Below are positions 20,333 to 32,327 of a stretch of DNA of 64,000 nt, in pieces. A program made the position numbers and the translations under genes. The notes beneath the pieces were generated by a model, which was given only the letters and a program-made list of their open reading frames with translations, was not told the origin of the DNA and ran no database searches. Position 1 is the first letter of the stretch. Each line of letters starts with the position of its first letter. This stretch comes from Harmonia axyridis (Eukaryota > Arthropoda > Insecta > Coleoptera > Coccinellidae): the NCBI RefSeq assembly GCF_914767665.1, contig NC_059501.1, forward strand, positions 50,034,798 through 50,098,797, in the 5' to 3' direction.

Positions 20333-21852
20333 CAGGGTCTTTCACGAGGAACCTCACCCATATTTATACGGGAAACTACTGAACGTATTTTCATGAAATT
20401 CAGCACTTATAAGTATTTCACGATGCTGATGAAATCTAAAATATTTTCAAGGCATGAGCACCTCCGGTTTTTCCGGAAATGACGTCAACTTCCGTTTTTC
20501 GAATTAGAACACCATTTTTTTATTGCAGAAAAAGATTCCTTAGAAAATTTCAAGTTATTTTGATGTAACATTTTTCAGTTTTGGTTGGAAAATTCTCTCT
20601 GAGCGGGAAAATTCGAAAAAAAAAATCGAAAATAGAGCTCCGCTGAAACAAGAATAACTTCGAGGTTTTTGGATGGAAAATTTTCATTTTTGGGATTTTT
20701 CAAGATGTAAGATTGATGTATCCACTTTAAAAATCGAAATCGCGATTCATGATACAGGGGGTGAAAAAATCGCTTTCAAAGTTAGGGATTACAAAATCGT
20801 GAAAAATCAATTTTTTCAAATTAGAACCCCATTTTTTTATGGCAGATATTGAATCTACGTTAAAAAATAATATGAGTGTTTGCATCACACCCTTGCCCTA
20901 AAATGGATATTTTCTGAGTTATTCACAAAAAACTGTTTTTCGTCTTGAATTTTCAGCTATTTCTTTTCCCTTCACGCCAAAAAGATGAAATTTTCAGGAA
21001 TTAATATTTGAACCATGCTGTAGAATGAGATTTAAATAATCTTCATTGGTAAAATTAGGCATAGTGATCGATTTTATAACTTAACAAATTCGAATCAAAA
21101 TTCGCCATCTATTTAGGAACAACCTGTAACTTTTTTTTCTTGCATATTAGGGTAGTAAAATCTTAAACTTGATTTAAGTAACAGTTCCTGAAAATTCCAT
21201 CTTTTTGGCGTGAAGGGAAAAGAAATAGCTGAAAATTCAAGACGAAAAACAGTTTTTTGTGAATAACTCAGAAAATATCCATTTTAGGGCAAGGGTGTGA
21301 TGCAAACACTCATATTATTTTTTAACGTAGATTCAATATCTGCCATAAAAAAATGGGGTTCTAATTTGAAAAAATTTATTTTTCACGATTTTGTCATCCC
21401 TAACTTTGAAAGCGATTTTTTCACCCCCTGTATCATGAATCGCGATTTCGATTTTTAAAGTGGATACATCAATCTTACATCTTGAAAAATCCCAAAAATG
21501 AAAATTTTCCATCCAAAAACCTCGAAGTCATTCTTGTTTCAGCGGAGCTCTATTTTCGATTTTTTTTTTCGAATTTTCCCGCTCAGAGAGAATTTTCCAA
21601 CCAAAACTGAAAAATGTTACATCAAAATAACTTGAAATTTTCTAAGGAATCTATTTCTGCAATAAAAAAATGGTGTTCTAATTTGAAAAACGGAAGTTGA
21701 CGTCATTTCCGGAAAAACCGGAGGTGCTCATGCCTTGAAAATATTTTAGATTTTATCAGCATCGTGAAATACTTATAAGTGCTGAATTTCATGAAAATAC
21801 GTTCAGTAGTTTCCCGTATAAATATGGGTGAGGTTCCTCGTGAAAGACCCTG
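20333..21852. mobile_element. Foldback element with ~670-bp inverted arms
   Basis: Begins CAGGGTCTTTCACGAGGAAC and ends with the complement, flanked by TATA. The arms (about 20333-21005 and 21180-21852) are close to identical inverse copies around a ~175-bp centre. No coding frame. Its right TATA flank is shared with element D, which starts 6 bp later. Confidence 0.88.
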
Positions 21853-21858
21853 TATATA

Positions 21859-24800
21859 CAGGGTGAGTCTTTGACTTGTACATATATTTCAACCGAAGAT
21901 TCCTGAGGTCAATAGAAACCCTTTTTTCATTTACCATTTTTTCCGATTCGGCCCGGTTAAAAAGATACAGGCTGTTGAAAATCGATAAAAAAATGTCATT
22001 TTCCGTTATATCTCGGAAATGGTTGTATAGAAAAAAATGAATTTCGGGATATAGTTTTTCATGTATGTGATGAATCTTCTCCGTACACAAAATTTTATCC
22101 ACATCTCCCCGTTTCTTCATTATGAACACTTCATCCCATAAAAATACCAGAAATTCAAAGAACCGAACTCTTAAAAGTAACTAGGACGTTCATCGAAGGA
22201 TATTTAGCTAATTTGAAAAATAAAAGTATTCTTCATATTTTCTCGTATATTGAGCCGTTTTCGAGTAATATGTGTTTAAAAAAAAAAAAAAATCTGTGAA
22301 ATTCAAAAAATTGGGTACTTTGGCTAATTGCAACTCTGATAGAAAAGACTCACAGAAATGAATATTTGCTACGTTGTCAGGTCAAAAATCATGGATTGAA
22401 ACACTGAATTTGCATTGACAAGTGAGGGAACCAGCCGACTTAGTTTGAAAATAAAGTTATTTGAATGAGCTCACCCATTGAGAAAATTCAATTCTTTTTG
22501 GTAAATCCGTCGGCAATAAAGCTTGTACCTTTTGAATATGGTATGGGCAATGCGAGGTACGTCTCGTACTTGTTTCGGGGTGCTGTTGCACGTCATCTAG
22601 AACATCATCCATTGCTCTTGATCGCATTCGGCCATTATCCACCATGTTGATAGCGAGGGTTCCATGATCACGCAGTCTGAACAATCCTTACGAAAGTTCT
22701 CTCATTTGGCTGTCTCCTATTTGGAAACAGCCTTCCATAAGCTTCCTTAGCTCTTCTCGCTATTTTTCCATTTGTGAAATAGCATTCCAACATATCTACC
22801 ATCTCCTGGTTAGAATACATTTTGCTAATTTCCACTTAACACACTTAAAGAACTTCACAAACAAACACTTTACACTAAACAAACACCTTATACTAAACAA
22901 ACTAAACACACTTAACACTTAACAAGTTAAATGCACTTAGGTTACACTTAACAAACTAAATACACTTAATACTTATCATTTACATTAAACAAAGCAACAG
23001 AAATCATGATACCATAAATTCGAATTTCAATTGTTTTCGGATCATTCTATGCGCATGACCGATCAACATAGAAGAATTTCGAATAATTTTTTAAACAAAC
23101 CATCAAATTTATGAATTAATAAATTTATTTCATTATGAATTTCATTAAATGTAATAATTATTATCATCCGAAATGTTGAATCGAATTTTGTATGATAAAA
23201 TAAGTCATAAGATGCTAGATTACCGTATGTTATGAACGATTTGAACTATTGCGCATGGCCTCAGAGTTTATTACTCTATGCGCATGGCCAAACTGAAAAT
23301 TTGGTTATGTGGTTATATTTGGCAAACAAATGGAATAATTCAATATATGATTCGAAAATATTTTATGTTTCAATAAGAAACAACATAGTTCGGCGTAAGT
23401 AAGTTACTAAGTTACATAATATAAATAATATATTGAATAATTATTGTATACTTTCAGATCTCCTAATAATTCATCGAATCATTCAGAAAAACACCAAAAT
23501 AAATTTAATTGGACGACGATTTTCCTTCGTGATTTATTTCGTGAAGATGATTGCCCACTAGATACAGAGAAGTTTCAGATGACCTGTATTTAAAGAGAAT
23601 CTTGAACCCCTTCAAATTAACTCCAACCGGAAACAGTTTGCTGTGAGGTGTTCATGATTTCATAAGGATAATTTTTCCATATAATGAATGAAAAAGTAAA
23701 TTGATTAATTGAAATAACCAAAAATCTACAATACAATGATTCTGTTGATAAATTCAACTACTTGAATAAGTGAAGCACTAGTTCTGTAATGAATATTTAT
23801 TCAAACTTCATACTCATCGATGTACTGAAAAATAATTTAAAAGTCACTGATTTCACCATTAATGCAGATCCTATCCTATTATCTAGTACATGTACTGATC
23901 CAATCCATATGTTTCAGAATCAATAGCTATTGATATTTTAAGGCATATACATAGTTTGTAGTTACTGTCCGTGGTTTATAGATATTATAATAATATAATG
24001 AATACATCTGAGATCAGGAATCATTGAGAATTAATTGGAATAATGGCAGGCCTAATTTAATAATTATTGAATGTTTTTTATTTCGCACAATCCATCTGAG
24101 GCTAAATGAATCTACGTAAGAAGTATGAGAATAAAAAATGTTAAACCTGGTTATTTATAAATTAAATGAAAATAAAGACAATTCATTATTATGGTAGTTT
24201 CTACTTCAATTCCTGTTTTTTGATATGCATTTTTTTGTTTCAGTAATGAAAAATCTTTATTTCAAATTGCTTTGAATGTTGTATACCTATTGTGAGAAAT
24301 AGAGAAATATTTTTCTATTTTGATTTGAATACTGGATTTATAGTAAAAGAGTGGATTTGGCAATAATACATGATTTCAAGTCACTGTTAATCTTTCGATA
24401 AGTTTATCAAAAGCTTCAGTTTATTGAGTACTTTTGAAAAAAAGGTATACCTTACAAGAATTCAAAATTTATTTTACATGTAGTTGATATGTGAAAACAA
24501 AAAAAAAAGATTACATAATTGTTGGGAAGTTTCATAATATTTTCAGTTTATCTGTTCGATAACAAACAAGTAAATTTACTTGTACGTTGTACTTCCTTTT
24601 TTCTAGCCGAATACCATTTTACCATCTTCAGGAAAATGAAATTTTCGAAGATGTTGATTATAACATTGATAATATTAAGGAAAGACTAATTGCTTCTTTA
24701 TTATCGAAAGTACTCGAGAGCATTTTTTGGAGTTACCTATTGGGTATCAAATTTTCAGACAGAATATTGGCATAAGTGAACACTAAGAAGAAAAGGATTT

Positions 24801-26416
24801 CAAATATTTTCATGATAACAAATTACTGAGCTTTGGCACAGCCCTATAATATGAAGATATTTCATTAAAATTAATATTCTATTTTGAATAATTCTGATCG
24901 AAACTCATTTTCAAGTGAATTTTCACAAACTAGGCTCCTTATAAAATGACACCAATCAAGATCTGAAATCCCATTAAAAACTGCTGCTACCAAACATTAC
25001 TATAATCTTCTTCCAGTCTTCTGAGCTTTCATCGGTACATAACAATACATCCTAAAATTTCATTTTTACGTGATTGAATACTTCTATCCATTTGCTATTC
25101 GATAATTTCATCCTAGAACATTTGATTGACATACTTTTAAGAGGGCCAAAATTGTTTTAACGTGAAAATAAATAAAAAACTTCAGTGAGTTGAAAAAAGC
25201 AGAATATTCAATAGTGGATATTCATATTGAATACCACCATTTCATTTTTAATACAAAAATCAAGATCAATAATTAATCAATAATAGAATATTGAAGATTC
25301 ATGAAACTTATAAGCTTCTAGGATGAAAAAGGAAAAAAATTCAATTCCTTCTGGAAATTATTTATTACTCCTCATACTACTGTTATTTTCAACAAGATAA
25401 AATCGGAATTTTTCCATCACAAAATTACCTCTGTGTGATACAGAGGTGATTCCATCTTCCACATAAATCCATTCATGAAACTGCCTTTTCATTTTCGAGC
25501 TAAGTTATTGTGTAGGTACTTAGATAAAGTATTCTGGGTTCATTCAATCCAAAATGCAAGCGTTCTTACACTTTTTGCTACCCTAAAAATTTAAAACTTT
25601 TCTCACTGATTCCATGATAATAAGAATTCAAATTGAACACTGGTTTGAATACCACTTTTTTGCTGACCTCTAGATAACAAAATATACTCAATTAGCCCAA
25701 ATTTCTAGTTATGTACAAAACTTCAACCGTTTGTTGGGTTTCTTGAATTTTATTGACAAAACATAACATAACCTTTAAACATAACATTACAGATGCGAGA
25801 TGATTAGTATTCATAGGTACATAGATTTAGCTTATTATTCTGTAGGATTTTTGTCATTATAGTGTTTTGTGATTGTAAACTTGGCAACGTGAGAAGTCCA
25901 CAGATGATTATCATTTATGTTTATTATTTACCTTTATGAAAATGAAAGGTTATATGAATTGGTAATACGAAACGAAGTGAAAAAGCGAAAATAAATGATT
26001 GGATATGAATATCAGATTTAATATGGGTGGTTGCAAGCTGAATTTTTTATTATTATCGAATATAAAATAGAAATCAAGAGAAAAATAATCAACATATTTA
26101 TCTCCCACGAAATTGCTATAACTCATTTATTATATTGAAAATAATACTTCAGTCACCAATGGGAAAGGAAAAAGTGAGTTTATGCTTGTTTTGCTAATAT
26201 AGTAACCCATTTCCAAAGTTCAAATGGTATAAATTTATGCTTGGGAAAACTTCAGTGGGCTGATTTCCAGGTTCGGCATAGCTCATTATGAAAACTCAAA
26301 ATGGCCATATCTTTTCAACCGAGCCGAGTCGGAAAAAATGGTAAATGAAAAAAGTGTTTCTTTTGACCTCAAGAATCTACGGTTAAAATATATGTACAAG
26401 TCAAAGACTCACCCTG
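21859..26416 (+). mobile_element. TA-flanked element, copy D (long form)
   Basis: 4558 bp with CAGGGTGAGTC inverted termini and TA flanks. It is the same long form as copy F, in opposite orientation, and similarity runs over its whole length apart from the LINE in F. It contains one relict transposase exon (22475-22820). The remaining 22830-26300 is AT-rich and non-coding apart from a doubtful conserved frame near 24610-24830. Confidence 0.88.
22475..22820 (-). pseudogene. DUF4817-type transposase exon 1, frameshifted (copy D)
   Basis: Starting at ATG 22820 the minus strand reads MYSNQEMVDMLECYF, a helix-turn-helix of the DUF4817 type common at the N-terminus of insect mariner-like transposases, then RLFPNRRQPNERTFVRIVQ. 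A 2-bp loss relative to copy F breaks the frame, after which LRDHGTLAINMVDNGR, PYHIQKVQALLPTDLP and RIEFSQW follow. The exon ends at a consensus donor (TGG/GTGAGC) at 22474. No catalytic exon follows, so the element lacks its own transposase. Confidence 0.78.
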
Positions 26417-26430
26417 TATATATATATATA

Positions 26431-27120
26431 CAGTGAGATAAATTATTTGCCGAATAAAGTAAGGAGGTGTGGTTGGGTATCTAGGCAATTTAGAAAAGAT
26501 CAACAGTCTATAGTCTATTCATCTATATTTCGAACCAATACTTCTTTTATTATAGTTAGAATTGGTACATAATATTTCAACTTCATCAAACTTAAAAATT
26601 TAAGTTTGATGAAGTTGAAATATTATGTACCAATTCTAACTATAATAAAAGAAGTTTCCTTGAAATGTGTTTTATAAATGAAAATGAAAATAATATAAAT
26701 AAGAAGACTGACTTGAAGAATTTAAGTGTTGTATATAGTTATTTGTTATCCTTAGATCGTAGGCCATCTAGACAAACATGACTTAATGTCACTTTGTGAA
26801 TTGTTGTTTTCTCTGTGTTCCCCTGTTCTGTGAGTTTTAACCTTTAAAATTGACATATGCATTACGGCAACGTTTCTGATATTTCCACGATTATTGTATT
26901 TTTATTGAATTTTATGAGTAGAAGACCTATTATAGCTGCACTTAACATCTTAAATAACACTGTCCAGTCAGATGTAAGCATAGATTGCTGTTTTTACAAC
27001 TTTGTAATTTATGTAATTTTTTAGCATCCTGAAGAAGAACCGCATATTGGTTCGAAATATAGATGAATAGACTATAGACTGTTGATCTTTTCTAAATTGC
27101 CTAGATACCCAACCACACCT

Positions 27121-27207
<87 letters not shown>
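26431..27207. repeat. Penelope-type inverted tail pair with central palindrome
   Basis: 81-bp arms at 26460-26540 and 27045-27125 are exact or nearly exact inverse copies (TAAGGAGGTGTGGTTGGGTA...). The right arm follows the core CCTGAAGAAGAACC, GCATATT, GGTTCGAAAT, which parallels the Penelope tails elsewhere. A TA tract closes the right side (27123-27207). 26431-26459 (CAGTGAGATAAATTATTTG) is an unassigned end next to TATA. Confidence 0.65.
26539..26654. repeat. Near-perfect 116-bp palindrome
   Basis: ACTTCTTTTATTATAGTTAG...CATCAAACTTAAA is followed after a few bases by its complement. It sits at the inner edge of the left arm of the Penelope-type inverted pair and could form a long hairpin. 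Confidence 0.85.
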
Positions 27208-27210
<3 letters not shown>

Positions 27211-29246
27211 GGTGAGTCTTTGACTTGTACATATATTTTAACCGAAGGTTCTTGAGGTCAAAAGAAACACTTTTTTCATTTACCATTTTTTCCGATTCGG
27301 CCCTGTTAAAAAGATATAGCCATTTTAAATTTTCAAAATGAGCTAATTCACCCCTGAAAACCGGAACACTGAAGTTTTCTCAAGCATACGATATACCTCT
27401 TGAACCTTGGAAATAAGCTACTAAACTAGAAAAACCATCATAAACTCACGTTTAACATTCCATTTGTTGAACAAAGTAGTGTTTATAATCAAATAAATGA
27501 GTTATTCCAATTTCGTTGACGCTAAAGATTAAATATTCTTCTCTTGATTTCTATTTCATTTTCGATAATTATAACGAATTGAGCTCGCTACCACCCATAT
27601 TAGCTCTGATACTCATATCCATTCATTCATTATATTTCATTTATATGATATCGTTGTTTATTTTTCGTGCAAGAATTAACCTTAAAATCTCAAATAAATA
27701 ATATTCATCTATGAAAGATCTAACACAGACTATAGTAATCTGTGGTTTTAAGTTTGAATTTCAAATTTCGAGTGATGCCAAATATAAACACAGCAGTTCG
27801 GTACATCTGGGTACATGCTAAATCTGGGTACATGCTAAATGCGAACCCATTAAATCACCAATAAGTGATTTGAGAAGAAGAAGAAGCAGTTCGGTTCGAA
27901 TAATCTATGTTCTAACTTCTAACCTAAAATTTTCATTTACAGTTTACACTGTTATTGTTATAAGATATTTGTTATGAAATGAAGCATTTGATTTGTTCCA
28001 ACTATCTCATAAAAATATTGAAATGCATCAATATTTTTGAAACCATCAGTATGAAAATATGGGAATATGTAAAATATTCTGGCTCTGTAATCAATGGAAA
28101 ATGTTAGACTCCACTTGTAATCAAATTTGTTGTTAATGTGTACCTACATTATAGCCAACTTTACTACTTAATTCATCTTGATTTTGGCATTGAAAATAAA
28201 TGAGAAGTATTCAATGTAAATATCCACAATAGAATATTTGGTTTCTTTCAACTCACCTAATTTGTTTTCACATTAAAACCATTATGGCCCTCTTGGAAGT
28301 ATGTCAATCATAAGCTCTTAGGATGAATTTATGGAATAGCAAAAGAATAAAAGTATTCAATCTCAATCACATGAAAATTTGTCTAGTATGTACCTAGTCC
28401 TAGTGGTATGTTTCGATGTGAGTTTGAATGAGCCGAAGAAGAATACAGTATTGTTCGATAGCAGCAGTCTTTAGTGGGATATTGATTGTTGTCATTATAA
28501 TGGGACTATTTTGTGAAAACTTTTTTAAACATGGGTTTTATGAATAATCAGGACTTTTCAAAAAGAATGTTGATTTTAGTGAAGTATCTTCTTATTATCA
28601 GAGCTGTGCCAAAGCTCAGTGATTTTTAATCAAATCGAGGAGTTGAGGTGAGCTTATTCAAATAACTTCATTTTCAAACTAAGTTGGCTAGTACTTCAAT
28701 TCTTAAATCTGAGACATGACTTCATAGTAAATATTCATCTCTGTGGTTTTTTTTTCCACAATAGAACAGAGTTGCATTTAGCCAAAGTACCCAATTTTTT
28801 GAATTTCACAGATAATTTTTTTTTTTTAAGATCAAGTTATTCAAAAACGGCGCTTTGTACGAGAAAATATGAAGAATACTTTTATTTTTCAAATTAGCCA
28901 AATATTGTTCAATGAACGTTCAAATTATTTTTAAGAGTTGGTTTCTTCGAATTTCTGGTATTTTTATGGTATGTTATGTTCATAACAAAGAAACAGAAGA
29001 ATGTGTATGGAATCTGGTGTTCAGAGAAGATGTATCACATCAAAAAAAAGCTATATTTCAAAAATCATTTCCTTCGATACAACCATTTACGAGATATAGC
29101 CGAAAATCACATTTTTTTAACGATTTTCAACAGCCTGTATCTTTTTAACCGGGCCGAATCGGAAAAAATGGTAAGAGAAAAAAGTGTTTCTTTTGACCTC
29201 AGGAATCTTGGGTTAAAATATATGTACAAGTCAAAGACTCACCCTG
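27208..29246 (-). mobile_element. TA-flanked element, copy E (short form)
   Basis: 2039 bp with CAGGGTGAGTC inverted termini. Its sequence is the inverse of copy A over most of its length (for instance the ATCATTTCCTTCGATACAAC block near 29065). No coding frame. It is joined to copy F by only TATA. Confidence 0.87.
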
Positions 29247-32200
29247 TATACAGGGTGAGTCTTTGACTTGTACATATATTTTAACCGTAGATTCTTGAGG
29301 TCAAAAGAAACACTTTTTTCATTTACCATTTTTTCCGATTCGGCTCGTTTGAAGAGATATTGCCATTTTAAGTTTTCATAATGAGCTATGCCGAACCTGG
29401 AAATCAGCCCACTGAAGTTTTCCCAAGTATAAATTTATACCATTTGAACTTTGGAAATGGGTTACTATATTATCAAAACAAGCATAAGCTCACTTTTTCC
29501 ATTCCCTTTGGTGACCGAAGTATTATTTTCAATATAATGAATGAGTTATAGCAATTTCGTGGGAGATAAATATGTTGATTATTTTTCTCTTGATTTCTAT
29601 TTTATATTCGATAATAATATGATAAAAAATTCAGCTTGCAACCACTCATATTAAATCTGATATTCATATCCAATCATTTATTTTCGCTTTTTCACTATGT
29701 TTCCTACAAGAGTTACCAATTCATATAACCTTTCATTTTCATAAAGGTAAATAATCATTAATGATAATCATCTGTGGACTTCCCACGTTGCCAAGTTTAT
29801 AATCACAAAACACTATAATGACAAAAAAACTACAGAATAATAAGCTAAATCTATGTACCTATGAATACTAATCATCTCGCATCTGTAATGTTATGTTTAA
29901 AGGTTATGTTATGTTTTGTCAATAAAATTCAAGAAACCCAACAAACGGTTGAAGTTTTGTACATTACTAGAAATTTGGGCTAATTGAGTATATTTTGTTA
30001 TCTAGAGGTCAGCAAAAAAGTGGTATTCAAACCAGTGTTCAATTTGAATTCTTATTATCATGGAATCAGTGAGAAAAGTTTTAAATTTTTAGGGTAGCAA
30101 GAAGTGTAAGAACGCTTGCATTTTGGATTGAATGAACCCAGAATACTTTATCTAAGTACCTACACAATAACTTAGCTCGAAAATGAAAAGGCAGTTTCAT
30201 GAATGGATTTATGTGGAAGATGGAATCACCTCTGTATCACACAGAGGTAATTTTGTGATGGAAAAATTCCGATTTTATCTTGTTAAAAATAACAGTAGTA
30301 TGAGGAGGAATAAATAATTTCCAGAAGGAATTGAATTTTTTTCCTTTTTCATCCTAAAAGCTTATAAGTTTCATGAATCTTCAATATTCCATTATTGATT
30401 AATTATTGATCTTGATTTTTGTATTAGAAATAAAATGGTGGTATTCAATATGAATATCCACTATTGAATATTCTGCTTCTTTCAACTCACTGAAGTTTTT
30501 TATTTATTTTCACGTTAAAACAATTTTGGCCCTCTTAAAAGTATGTCAATCAAATGTTCTAGGATGAAATTATCGAACAGCAAATGGATAGAAGTATTCA
30601 ATCACGTAAATGAAATTTTAGGATGTATTTTTATGTATCGATGAAAGCTCAGAAGATTGGAAGAAGATTATAGTAATGTTTGGTAGCAGCAGTTTTTAAT
30701 GGGATTTCAGATCTTGATTGGTGTTATTTTATAAGGAGCCTAGTTTGTGAAAATTCACTTGAAAATGAGTTTTGATCAGAATTATTCAAAATAGAATATT
30801 AACTTTAATGAAATATCTTCATATTATAGGGTTGTGCCAACGCTCAGGAATTTGTTATCATGAAAATATTTGAAATCCTTTTCTTCTTAGTGTTCACTAA
30901 TGCCAATATTCTGTCTGAAAATTTGATACCCAATAGGTAACTCCAAAAAATGCTCTCGAGTACTTTCGATAATAAAGAAGCAATTAGTCTTTCCTTAATA
31001 TTATCAATGTTATAATCAACATCTTCGAAAATTTTATTTTCCTGAAGATGGTAAAATGGTATTCGGCTAGAAGAAAGGAAGTACAACGTACAAGTAAATT
31101 TACTTGTTTGTTATCGAACAGATAAACTGAAAATATTATGAAACTTCCCAACAATTATGTAATCTTTTTTTTTCGTTTTCACATATCAACTACATGTAAA
31201 ATAAATTTTGAATTCTTGTAAGGTATACCTTTTTTTCAAAAGTACTCAATAAACTGAAGCTTTTGATAAACTTATCGAAAGATTAACAGTGACTTGAAAT
31301 CATGTATTATTGCCAAATCCACTCTTTTACTATAAATCCAGTATTCAAATCAAAATAGAAAAATATTTCTCTTGTGCCCTATAGTAGGTATACAACATTC
31401 AAAGCAATTTGAAATAAAGATTTTTCATTACTGAAACAAAAAAATGCATATCAAAAAACAGGAATTGAAGTAGAAACTACCATAATAATAAATTGTCTTT
31501 ATTTTCATTTAATTTATAAATAACCAGGTTTAACATTTTTTACTCTTATACTTCTTACGTAGATTCATTCAGCCTCAGATGGATTGTGCGAAATGAAAAA
31601 CATTCAATAATTATTAAATTAGGCCTGCCATTATTCGAATTAATTCTCAATGATTCCTGATCTCAGATGTATTCATTATATTATTATAATATCTCTAAAC
31701 CACGGACAGTAACTACAAACTATGTATATGCCTTAAAATATCAATAGCTATTTATTCTGAAACATATGGATTGGATCACTACATGTACTAGATAATAGGA
31801 TAGGATCTGCGTTAAGGGTGAAATCAGTGACTTTGAAATTATTTTTCAGTACATCGATGAGTATGAAGTTTGAATAAATATTCATTACAGAACTAGTGCT
31901 TCACTTATTCAAGTAGTTGAATTTATAAACAGAACCATTGTATTGTAGATTTTTGGTTATTTCAATTAATCAATTTACTTTTCCATTATATGGAAAAATT
32001 ATCCTTATGAAATCATTAACACCTCACAGCAAACTGTTTCCAGTTGGATTTAATTTGAAGGGGTTCAAGATTCTCTTTGAATACAGGTCATCTGAAACTT
32101 CTCTGTTTCTAGTGGGCAATCATCTTCACGAAGAAAAATCGTCGTCCAATTAAATTCATTATAGTGTTTTTCTGAATGATTCGATGAATTATTAGGGGAT

Positions 32201-32327
32201 CTGAAGAAATACAATAATTAATAATAATAATAATGAGCTTTATTTCAAATAAAGTAGGTTCATGTACAAATACATTGTCTACCTGAAGTGAAACAGTGTC
32301 AGATAATAATCTTTAGTCTATTTTATA

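Noticed and set aside
10133..27125. Repeated inverted units as a CRISPR-like or satellite array
   Set aside because: Units are few, long and of several families with transposon termini; there is no regular spacer pattern.
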